A DNA stretch of 5,200 nucleotides from SKVR01 sp964410015 (GCA_964410015.1 CAYPFV010000187.1:1-5200), one strand, 5' to 3'; shown: positions 1 to 5,062, counted from the stretch's first letter. Translations and numbers: made by a program. The notes: generated by a model not told the origin, from the sequence alone.

Positions 1-241
1 TTTCGAAAACAATCGGGATCTCATCGATCACTGAGTAGATGTATTTGGCATCGAATCCTGAGGGCGGCTTTTTATGTACCCGTCTTACCAAAGCAGAGTA
101 GACTTTTTTTGGTCCAAAAGGTACTACCACCCGTATGCCAGGTTGCATAAACTCATTAAGGTTTTCCGGGACTCTGTAAGTAAAATACCCTTTTACAGGC
201 AAGGGTAACAATACATCTGCAAAAATTGTCTGTTTTTCCAT
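1..241 (-). CDS. priA: Primosomal protein N' (replication restart helicase PriA), N-terminal fragment
   Basis: Only the first 80 codons are in the window; the gene continues past base 1. PriA is a cytoplasmic 3'-5' superfamily 2 DNA helicase that recognises stalled or collapsed forks and reloads the replicative helicase. The visible part matches the N-terminal 3'-DNA-end-binding domain: after the start comes FADVLLPLPVKGYFTY, then a P-x-G-x-R-V-V-V-P-F-G stretch at about residues 34-43, which is the family hallmark (hydrophobic strand, then VPFG). The helicase motifs and zinc-binding cysteines would lie outside the window. The ATG at 241-239 is chosen because the family-like sequence begins six residues later. 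No AGGAGG-like site precedes it. It lies downstream of pfk on the same strand, but a strong hairpin with a T-run separates them, so it probably has its own promoter. Family assignment is from recognised motifs; no homology search was run. Confidence 0.9.
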   Translation of the reverse strand, partial: MEKQTIFADVLLPLPVKGYFTYRVPENLNEFMQPGIRVVVPFGPKKVYSALVRRVHKKPPSGFDAKYIYSVIDEIPIVFE

Positions 242-309
242 AAGAGTGTGTAATGCACATTTAAAATTATGGATTATTATGTATACAATTACAAAAACAT
301 ACAAAGATT

Positions 310-346
310 ATTGACTTATCTTTTTTGTTATGACTGAGAAGTCAAT
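310..346. repeat. 8-bp inverted repeat upstream of priA
   Basis: ATTGACTT at 310-317 is matched by its perfect reverse complement AAGTCAAT at 339-346, with 21 bp between. The arms lie 69-105 bp upstream of the priA start, where a promoter or operator would be expected. No exact TAnnTTTG box is present here; the nearest is a TAATCTTTG with one extra spacer base on the minus strand. Function is unknown, and an 8-bp repeat in AT-rich DNA can be chance. Confidence 0.35.
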
Positions 347-354
347 TGCAGAAC

Positions 355-393
355 AAAAAAACTGCAACATCATTTGTGAGGTTGCAGTTTTTT
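355..393 (-). terminator. Intrinsic terminator of pfk (symmetric, probably bidirectional)
   Basis: The arms 356-368 (A-run followed by CTGCAAC) and 381-393 (GTTGCAG followed by a T-run) are perfectly complementary over 13 bp. Beyond an A-G mismatch, three further pairs (370-372 with 377-379) can close a TTTG tetraloop. The minus-strand transcript, starting 65 nt after the pfk stop codon, would form the GC-containing stem and then a run of about seven U (complement of 355-361). T-runs on both sides mean it could also stop plus-strand transcripts. It isolates pfk from priA. Confidence 0.85.
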
Positions 394-457
394 ACAAAAA
401 TGTGTAAGATAATTTACAGAAATGAATTTGTGGTATTTCGTGAAGTTTTGTGTTATA

Positions 458-1555
458 TTAGTCGCCCATGCAAATTCCTACACCTCTGGCGGCTTTTACA
501 AGGTCTGATTTGGGATCAACGAAATTGTACTGGGCAATGGCTTCTTTAAAAGGTACCGATACAATATTTGGGTGTCTGTAAGCCACCATTTCACCGAATC
601 GTCCTTCCAGTACCATTTCAAAAGCCTTCACTCCAAATTGTGTTGCCAGCACCCTGTCGTAGGCAATAGGAGTACCACCTCTCTGCAGGTGTCCGAGCAC
701 TGTTTCACGCATGTCGGTTTCCAGTCCTCCTTCTTTGAGTTCACGCATCAATTGGGTGGCAATCCCTCCCAATCTTACGTTTTTATAACCTGTTTCGGTA
801 CTTTCTTCGTATATCATTTTTCCCTCTTTGCGTTTTGCTCCTTCTGCCACCACTATGATAGCAAAACCACGTCCTTTATTAAACCTTTGGTATATTCGCT
901 CTATAACTTTGGGGATGTCGTATTCAATTTCAGGGATAAGGCATACATGTGCTCCACCAGCAACTGCCGCATGAAGGGCTATCCATCCTGCATACCGCCC
1001 CATAACCTCCAGAATCAGAACCCTGTTGTGGCTGGCAGCAGTGGTAACAAGTTTGTCTACTGCAGTAGTTGCTTCCTGTACCGCTGTTTGAAAACCGAAG
1101 GTAAAATCAGTAGCCGAAAGGTCATTGTCGATAGTTTTGGGAACACCAATGATGTTAAGACCTTTTTCGTAAAGTTGTTGAGAAATAGATTGGGAACCAT
1201 CTCCACCAATGTTGATCACAGCTTCTACTCCAAGATATTGCAGACGGCGAAGCATTTCATCAGAACGGTCTGCGCTGCCCCATGTTCCATCGGGGTTTTT
1301 GATAGGCCAGGCAAAAGGACCTCCCTTATTGGTTGTACCTATGATGGTGCCTCCGCGAATGTGTATGCCACCTACTTTTTTTTCGTCGAGCACAACAATT
1401 TCATTGGGTTCGTTCATAATGCCATCAAAGGCATTGATACTCCCTATAACTTCCCAGTTTTGCTCTTTCGATGCTCTGAGTGTTACTGCTCTTATTACTG
1501 CATTCAATCCAGGGCAATCTCCTCCACCGGTGGCTATTAATACTCTCTTTTTCAT
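458..1555 (-). CDS. pfkA: 6-phosphofructokinase, mixed-substrate (group III) type, probably ATP-dependent
   Basis: This 365-residue enzyme phosphorylates fructose 6-phosphate to fructose 1,6-bisphosphate, the committing step of glycolysis, in the cytoplasm. Visible motifs: nucleotide loop TGGGDCPGLNA (9-19), RGGT (67-70), GGDGS (117-121), PKTIDND (139-145, with catalytic base D143), R178, MGR (185-187), E238, R283 and the sugar-phosphate motif HLQRGG (289-294). These align with E. coli PfkA G11, G104, D127, R162, M169-R171, E222, R243, H249 and R252. Relative to PfkA there is about 16 extra residues before GGDGS (around 75-100) and about 24 more between E238 and R283, as in group III enzymes. 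G120 at the phosphoryl-donor position favours ATP, while K140 is the residue usual in pyrophosphate-dependent enzymes, so donor choice is not certain. The ATG at 1555 fits the family N-terminus (MKKRVLIATGGGD). There is no Shine-Dalgarno. It appears monocistronic, with a palindrome just upstream and a terminator downstream. Confidence 0.95.
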   Translation of the reverse strand: MKKRVLIATGGGDCPGLNAVIRAVTLRASKEQNWEVIGSINAFDGIMNEPNEIVVLDEKKVGGIHIRGGTIIGTTNKGGPFAWPIKNPDGTWGSADRSDEMLRRLQYLGVEAVINIGGDGSQSISQQLYEKGLNIIGVPKTIDNDLSATDFTFGFQTAVQEATTAVDKLVTTAASHNRVLILEVMGRYAGWIALHAAVAGGAHVCLIPEIEYDIPKVIERIYQRFNKGRGFAIIVVAEGAKRKEGKMIYEESTETGYKNVRLGGIATQLMRELKEGGLETDMRETVLGHLQRGGTPIAYDRVLATQFGVKAFEMVLEGRFGEMVAYRHPNIVSVPFKEAIAQYNFVDPKSDLVKAARGVGICMGD

Positions 1556-1575
1556 ATGTTTATGGTTTTATTAAG

Positions 1576-1590
1576 TTTAGATCATCTAAA
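1576..1590. promoter_or_regulatory. 15-bp palindrome just upstream of pfk (operator candidate)
   Basis: TTTAGAT-C-ATCTAAA is a perfect palindrome (7+1+7) lying 21-35 bp upstream of the pfk ATG. Position and symmetry suit a binding site for a dimeric regulator overlapping the start of transcription. A half-site-like TCTAAAGGAT recurs at 1622-1631. No exact TAnnTTTG box is found in 1556-1720, so the pfk promoter itself is not placed. The operator role is inference. Confidence 0.45.
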
Positions 1591-1620
1591 GATTTTAATT
1601 CTTTCTCTATTTACGAAGTT

Positions 1621-1660
1621 TTCTAAAGGATAGTATAATCAGGCTTATTTCCTTTTAGAA
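1621..1660 (-). repeat. Stem-loop in the pfk upstream region
   Basis: TTCTAAAGG at 1621-1629 pairs with CCTTTTAGAA at 1651-1660 with one bulged T, leaving a 21-nt loop. It lies 66-105 bp upstream of the pfk start and shares the TCTAAA core with the palindrome at 1576-1590. It may be part of the leader RNA or a distal operator half; no T-run follows it, so it is not a terminator. Confidence 0.35.
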
Positions 1661-1719
1661 TTCATATCATATTTGGACTTGGGTCTTGTAATTCAACTAA
1701 TGCAAAAAGTATTTCAATA

Positions 1720-1764
1720 AAAAAGCAAAATATCGCCAATCAAATTGGAAAGATTTTGCTTTTT
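1720..1764 (-). terminator. Long intrinsic terminator hairpin, bidirectional
   Basis: Arms 1720-1731 (AAAAAGCAAAAT) and 1753-1764 (ATTTTGCTTTTT) are perfectly complementary over 12 bp. Inside, after a 4x4 internal loop, CCAAT (1736-1740) pairs with ATTGG (1744-1748) around a CAA loop. T-runs exist on either strand. For minus-strand transcription it would end the RNA coming from the methyltransferase gene, or a separate RNA from the intergenic region, about 165 bp before pfk. GC content of the outer stem is low, so efficiency is uncertain. Confidence 0.7.
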
Positions 1765-1813
1765 CAGATTTGTCCGTAAATCACTATGTACTTTTCTCGA
1801 TAACCTTGTGATA

Positions 1814-1827
1814 AAAAATATATTTTT
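1814..1827. repeat. 14-bp AT palindrome
   Basis: AAAAATATATTTTT is a perfect 14-bp palindrome of A and T only. It may form a bent or easily melted segment, but such palindromes are frequent in AT-rich DNA. Confidence 0.3.
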
Positions 1828-1849
1828 CAGGGGTAGGAATAGCAGATAA

Positions 1850-1883
1850 GATAAAATTTCCTTTTTGATAAAATTTCCTTTTT
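1850..1883. repeat. Perfect 17-bp tandem duplication
   Basis: GATAAAATTTCCTTTTT occurs at 1850-1866 and again immediately at 1867-1883 with no change and no spacer. An exact head-to-tail copy of this kind points to a recent slippage or duplication event. The second copy also forms the left arm of the adjoining hairpin at 1871-1914. Confidence 0.85.
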
Positions 1884-1914
1884 CTCTTTAAGACAAAGGA
1901 AAAAGGAAAAATTT
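1871..1914. repeat. Purine/pyrimidine hairpin
   Basis: The pyrimidine-rich segment 1877-1889 (CCTTTTTC, a bulged T, CTTT) pairs with the purine-rich segment 1895-1906 (AAAG, GAAAAAGG) around the loop AAGAC, giving a 12-bp stem with one bulge. Outside it AAATTT (1871-1876) can pair with the AAATTT-like end at 1909-1914 after two unpaired A. No T-run suited to termination follows on either strand. Confidence 0.6.
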
Positions 1915-2064
1915 GCCGTGTAATACAGAAAACCTAAATAAATTAGAAAGACCAATACACTTTTGAATGTTTACATTTGCGAACAGTCAATGAATTTCTG
2001 AACGGCAAATCTCCTTTTTTTCCTATGCGGCTGGTTTCACAACGAGCCATTCACCCTTAAATCC

Positions 2065-2100
2065 GGAAATACTTCTCAGCTGTCAAAAAGAAGCATTTCC
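2065..2100. repeat. Hairpin with 12-bp stem, one mismatch
   Basis: GGAAATaCTTCT (2065-2076) pairs with AGAAGcATTTCC (2089-2100), 11 of 12 positions matching, around a 12-nt loop (2077-2088). It contains more GC than the surrounding DNA. It directly abuts the next hairpin. No T-run follows on either strand, so termination is unlikely; an RNA structure is plausible. Confidence 0.6.
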
Positions 2101-2101
2101 A

Positions 2102-2130
2102 ATGGATAAAACTAAAAAAGATTTATCCAT
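2102..2130. repeat. Hairpin with 9-bp perfect stem
   Basis: ATGGATAAA (2102-2110) and TTTATCCAT (2122-2130) are perfect reverse complements around an 11-nt loop. It sits one base from the preceding hairpin. On the minus strand it would begin about 10-15 nt after the predicted start site of the box at 2147-2154. Confidence 0.55.
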
Positions 2131-2146
2131 ATTATCAAAACACACG

Positions 2147-2154
2147 CAAATGTA
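2147..2154 (-). promoter_or_regulatory. Candidate -7 promoter box for an intergenic transcript
   Basis: The minus strand reads TACATTTG here, an exact match to the Bacteroidota TAnnTTTG box, 34 bp after the methyltransferase stop codon. Nineteen bases upstream is GTG, two of three matches to the TTG -33 element. Transcription would start near 2140 and run left through the hairpins to the terminator at 1764-1720, giving an RNA of about 420 nt. The box may occur by chance, since six fixed bases are expected a few times in this window. Confidence 0.35.
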
Positions 2155-2187
2155 ACAATAAAAATTAAAATAGCACCCTGTTTTTTA

Positions 2188-3357
2188 TTAATTTTGCGTT
2201 AAGCGAGGTCTTTTTTTGCTACCACCGTATATTTCATACCCCAAAAAAGTACAGTCTAACTGACCATTATATACATAATGTTTGGCGATGGGCTTTAATC
2301 CGATTTTATTTGTCAGTTGTTTATCGGGGCTTAGCACCCACACCTTAAAACCCTGATACTGGTGTTTGAAGGTTGTACCCATTTTTCCAAAAAATTCCGA
2401 TACATCCCGTGTTTCAATTCTTTTCCCGTAAGGTGGGTTGATCAACATATATCCGTTTGCGTGTCGTGGTTTTGAGGCGAAAAAATCTCTTTTTTGCAGT
2501 TCGACCAACCCCAGAAGCCCTGCATCCATAAGATTTTGACGTGCTGTAATCATACTTCTGTTGCTGATATCTGATGCCAGTATGGGTGGAGTTTTTTCTT
2601 TGCGGTTTTCTTTGGATTCATCCCGTACATCTTTCCAGATTTGCGCTTCATAGTCAGGCCAATGCTGAAAAGCAAAGTTTTTTCTAAAGGACTGGGGAGG
2701 AATATTGAGCGCCATGAGTGCAGCTTCAATGCTAAACGTGGCACTACCACACATAGGATCATAAAAGGGTTTATTTTGATCCCATCCTGAGAGATAAATC
2801 AGTCCTGCTGCCAATACCTCATTAACAGGGGCTATGGTCGATTTTCTACGGTAGCTTCTTTTAAATAAGGGTATTCCACTACTGTCAAGTAAAACGGAGC
2901 AAATATCTTTATATATGTATATCTGAATTTTCACGTCAGGGTTTTCAATATCTACCTGTGGCCGGCTATTGGTTTTTTCTCTGAAAAAGTCAACAATAGC
3001 ATCCTTGGTTCGCTGGGCCAGAAAATGGGTATTGGTGAAAACGGATTGCGAAGCTACCGCTGTGATAGAAAAGGTATTGGTTACTGAAAAATATTCATCC
3101 CAGGGTAATGCTCTTAAGCGATCATAGTAATCTTCCTGGGTATCAAATGGGAATTCTTTGATGGGTTTTAAAATGCTTAATGCTGCCCGCGACCATAAAT
3201 TAGAGGCATACATTAGTTTTTTGTCTCCTTCAAAAGATACGGCTCTACGTTGCGGTTTTACATTTGAAGCACCCAGGTCTGTCAATTCTTTTGCCAGCAC
3301 TTTTTCAAGCCCGGTAAGCGTTTTGGCGATCAGGGGAAATTTTGGTTTCTCTTCCAA
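2188..3357 (-). CDS. rlmL: THUMP-domain SAM-dependent RNA methyltransferase (RlmL N-terminal type)
   Basis: The 389-residue protein belongs to the COG0116 family, whose E. coli member RlmL makes N2-methylguanosine 2445 in 23S rRNA. It has a ferredoxin-like and THUMP RNA-binding region at about residues 6-160, then a Rossmann methyltransferase domain. Visible motifs are the FKRSYR linker (165-170, usually LHRRGYR), SAM loop DPMCGSATF (200-208), an acidic D263 after the next strand, and the catalytic NPPYGKR (307-313); it closes with GQLDCTFLGYEI. E. coli RlmL carries a second, RlmK methyltransferase half; this protein stops before that, as do the single-domain homologues in many phyla. Initiation is unusual: the family-like sequence starts at about residue 7, there is no in-frame ATG or GTG before the upstream in-frame stop, and TTG at 3357-3355 is the only standard start (ATT lies just before). 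No Shine-Dalgarno is present. It follows hutI by 102 bp without a terminator, so co-transcription is possible. The exact target nucleotide is inferred from the family. Confidence 0.88.
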   Translation of the reverse strand: MEEKPKFPLIAKTLTGLEKVLAKELTDLGASNVKPQRRAVSFEGDKKLMYASNLWSRAALSILKPIKEFPFDTQEDYYDRLRALPWDEYFSVTNTFSITAVASQSVFTNTHFLAQRTKDAIVDFFREKTNSRPQVDIENPDVKIQIYIYKDICSVLLDSSGIPLFKRSYRRKSTIAPVNEVLAAGLIYLSGWDQNKPFYDPMCGSATFSIEAALMALNIPPQSFRKNFAFQHWPDYEAQIWKDVRDESKENRKEKTPPILASDISNRSMITARQNLMDAGLLGLVELQKRDFFASKPRHANGYMLINPPYGKRIETRDVSEFFGKMGTTFKHQYQGFKVWVLSPDKQLTNKIGLKPIAKHYVYNGQLDCTFLGYEIYGGSKKRPRLTQN

Positions 3358-3374
3358 AATGTAGTTTTTTAAAA

Positions 3375-3461
3375 TTAGTATTTGAAATATTCTGTAGTGT
3401 AAGTTTTACCTAATATTTTACAGATCTCCTGCCTGGCGAAGAAATGCACATGATCCGGGTC
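3375..3461 (-). pseudogene. Possible relic of an IS200/IS605-type TnpA transposase
   Basis: Between hutI and the methyltransferase gene, one minus-strand frame is open from a stop inside the hutI 3' end to a TAA at 3377-3375. Read after the hutI stop it encodes about 28 residues with DPDHVHFFARQ followed by a stretch ending TTEYFKY. HUH transposases of the IS200/IS605 family carry a D-H-V/I-H-F/L motif whose two histidines bind the catalytic metal, followed in some members by an IKS-x-T-A-R-E-x-F-K helix; the fragment resembles both with the connecting residues missing. No start codon of its own other than GTG, no catalytic tyrosine part and no subterminal hairpins are seen. The fragment is very short and the match is by eye, so chance is a real alternative. 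Confidence 0.25.
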
Positions 3462-4719
3462 AATAGATATTTCCGTTCAATATGATGGTTTCTACTTTAT
3501 TGCTGCCATATGCATAGGGCATAAAGGCATATGTGGGTATGGGTTTGGTAATGAATATATTGGATGTTTTCCCAGGGGTAATACTTCCGAGTTCATCCTG
3601 CAATCCCATGGCGTAAGCACCATTGATAGTTGTTGCGTTGATCACCTCTTCGGGGAGCATTTTCATTTTTACGCAAGCCAACGACATGATCAATTGCATA
3701 TTGCCCGAAGGAGAGGAACCGGGGTTATAGTCGCTGGCCAAGGCCAGGGGTAGGCCTGCTTCCAGCATTTTGCGGGCCGGAGGGTATTCCATTTCCAGGA
3801 AAAACGCCGCTCCAGGAAGCAGGCATGGCATTGTATCAGTGTTTAACAGTGCCCTTATCTCATCTTCTCCTGTAAATTCAAGATGGTCAACAGAAAGTGC
3901 ATTATATTTTACTCCTAACTGTATTCCGCCTGAATAGTCGAGTTCATTGGCGTGTATCTTGGGTCTCAATCCGTATTTTAATCCAGCCATCAATATTCTG
4001 TCGGTTTCTTCCTGTGTAAAAAAACCACGATCGCAAAATACATCAATGTAGTCGGCAAGTTCCTCTGAAGCCACCTGCGGTATCATTTCATTAATGATCA
4101 GGTCTACATATTCAGGTTGCCGGTTTTTGTATTCGTGTGGAACTGCATGAGCTCCCAGAAAAGTTGACTTGATGGTGAGTGGACTGATCTCTTTAAGACG
4201 ACGGATTACACGAAGCATTTTCAACTCGCTTTGGGTGTTCAATCCATAACCACTCTTAATTTCTACCGCCCCTGTTCCCAGCATTCTGATCTCTTCAAGG
4301 CGATCCATTGCTTGCTCAACAAGTGCCTCCTCTGAAGCTTCCTGCAATCTTTTGGAAGAGTTTAAGATTCCACCTCCTTTTTTGGCAATCTCTTCATAGG
4401 ATAACCCTTTGATTTTGTCAATATATTCTATTTCCCGACTTCCTTCATAAACCAAATGGGTATGCGAATCGCAAAAAGAAGGGAATACCATTCTGCCTGT
4501 TGCGTCAATATGTTTTACATCTATTTGATCCAATCGTCCTTTGTCTGGATGAGTAGAAAGTTCTTCCATCCTGCCAAATGATTTTATTTTGCCACCTTCG
4601 ATCCATAACCAGGCATTTGATAAAGTGGGAAGGTTTTGCATATCATGACCCACAATTTTTTCAACTGATGCAGGTAAAACCTGAATAAGCTCTTTAATGT
4701 TGCTGATAAATATTTGCAT
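3460..4719 (-). CDS. hutI: Imidazolonepropionase (HutI)
   Basis: HutI hydrolyses 4-imidazolone-5-propanoate to N-formimino-L-glutamate (EC 3.5.2.7), the third step of histidine breakdown, in the cytoplasm. The 419-residue length is normal for the family. It is an amidohydrolase: a small beta-sandwich formed by both ends surrounds a TIM barrel. Metal and substrate residues are all visible: DSHTHL (84-89, with H86 and H88), EIKSGYGL (153-160), FLGAHAVPHEY (187-197, with H191), KIHANEL (254-260, with H256 and E259), VDHLE (277-281, with H279) and ASDYNPGSSPSGN (328-340, with D330 and N332). These match the B. subtilis enzyme's metal ligands and active site by position. The C-terminus GSITPGK...ILNGNIY is the usual closing sandwich strand. 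The ATG at 4719 is preceded by AGGA with seven bases between and by an exact TAnnTTTG box. The other hut genes (hutH, hutU, formiminotransferase) are not adjacent within this window. Confidence 0.97.
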   Translation of the reverse strand: MQIFISNIKELIQVLPASVEKIVGHDMQNLPTLSNAWLWIEGGKIKSFGRMEELSTHPDKGRLDQIDVKHIDATGRMVFPSFCDSHTHLVYEGSREIEYIDKIKGLSYEEIAKKGGGILNSSKRLQEASEEALVEQAMDRLEEIRMLGTGAVEIKSGYGLNTQSELKMLRVIRRLKEISPLTIKSTFLGAHAVPHEYKNRQPEYVDLIINEMIPQVASEELADYIDVFCDRGFFTQEETDRILMAGLKYGLRPKIHANELDYSGGIQLGVKYNALSVDHLEFTGEDEIRALLNTDTMPCLLPGAAFFLEMEYPPARKMLEAGLPLALASDYNPGSSPSGNMQLIMSLACVKMKMLPEEVINATTINGAYAMGLQDELGSITPGKTSNIFITKPIPTYAFMPYAYGSNKVETIILNGNIY

Positions 4720-4726
4720 AATTATT

Positions 4727-4730
4727 TCCT
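4727..4730 (-). promoter_or_regulatory. Ribosome binding site of hutI
   Basis: The minus strand reads AGGA followed by seven bases and the hutI ATG. It is the only gene in this window with a recognisable Shine-Dalgarno, and it supports the ATG at 4719 as the start. Confidence 0.55.
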
Positions 4731-4748
4731 GGGTTTTTTAAACACATT

Positions 4749-4756
4749 CAAAGGTA
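4749..4756 (-). promoter_or_regulatory. hutI promoter, -7 box
   Basis: The minus strand reads TACCTTTG, an exact match to the Bacteroidota TAnnTTTG element. Transcription would begin near 4743, giving a leader of about 23 nt before hutI. The -33 TTG element about 19-20 bp upstream is not clean (TTTCTG is nearby), so activity may depend on an activator. Confidence 0.6.
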
Positions 4757-4787
4757 ATACTATTTTATGTATCAGAAATTGCTGTTC

Positions 4788-4839
4788 TTTGAATATCGTC
4801 AAACCCTTAGGTTTTATGCAACAGCCATTTCGAGGGTTT
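4788..4839. promoter_or_regulatory. Cluster of inverted repeats upstream of the hutI promoter
   Basis: TTTGA (4788-4792) faces TCAAA (4799-4803) across six bases. AAACCCT (4801-4807) is matched by AGGGTTT (4833-4839) across 25 bp, and its AAACC part can also pair with the nearby GGTTT (4810-4814). The cluster sits about 30-85 bp upstream of the -7 box, a usual place for an operator or activator site. The arms are short and the regulatory role is inferred. Confidence 0.35.
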
Positions 4840-4942
4840 ATATCTTATTTTTATAATCAATATACGATGTTGCTATAAATTTTTAAAAGTAGGGATTGAT
4901 CATTTTCTGATTTTTCTTTTTTTTAGTTGTAGAAGTGTTACT

Positions 4943-4956
4943 ATTTTTAGACCAGA
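4943..4956. repeat. 14-bp direct repeat, copy 1
   Basis: ATTTTTAGACCAGA is repeated exactly at 5063-5076, 120 bp away start to start. The flanks of the two copies do not match. Function unknown. Confidence 0.7.
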
Positions 4957-5062
4957 ATAAAAAGGTTATTGTCACTAAATTTCACGAATGAGCGCGAGTT
5001 TAATAATCTAATATTCGCCTTCATGACAAAGTAAAAAACGAACATGAACGTCTGAATACAAG

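Larger units (their letters stand above)
1971..2155. repeat. 185-bp segment bounded by an 11-bp perfect inverted repeat
   Basis: TTACATTTGCG at 1971-1981 is repeated as its exact reverse complement CGCAAATGTAA at 2145-2155. Each arm contains a TACATTTG, an exact match to the Bacteroidota -7 consensus, and the two boxes point towards each other. Read another way, each CATTTGCG end is bordered by a TA dinucleotide, as expected for a small element inserted at TA. The segment holds two further hairpins (2065-2100, 2102-2130). Nature undecided: regulatory site pair, structured RNA or miniature mobile element. Confidence 0.5.

Noticed and set aside
572..1540. Long plus-strand ORF opposite pfk
   Set aside because: It is the antisense shadow of the pfk gene: the protein is rich in Cys, Phe, Ser and His with no domain pattern, while the minus frame has complete phosphofructokinase motifs.
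1850..1883. CRISPR-like repeat
   Set aside because: The two 17-bp units are directly adjacent without spacers, which is a tandem duplication and not an array.
1943..2050. 35-codon minus-strand ORF starting at the ATG at 2050-2048, basic composition
   Set aside because: It lies across the hairpins and inverted repeats, has no ribosome binding site, and shows no recognisable motif. Open runs of this size are common by chance.
2102..2155. 17-codon plus-strand ORF beginning MDKTKKDL
   Set aside because: It is made mostly of the 2102-2130 inverted repeat and is too short to support; no upstream signal is seen.
1556..2187. tRNA or known riboswitch in the largest gap
   Set aside because: No T-loop (GTTCRA) or acceptor-stem pattern and no recognised riboswitch core was seen on either strand.
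2161..2195. AAAATTAA...TTAATTTT inverted repeat over the methyltransferase stop codon as a terminator
   Set aside because: The stem is only A and T and has no GC pairs, so it would be very weak, and the repeat is expected by chance in this composition.
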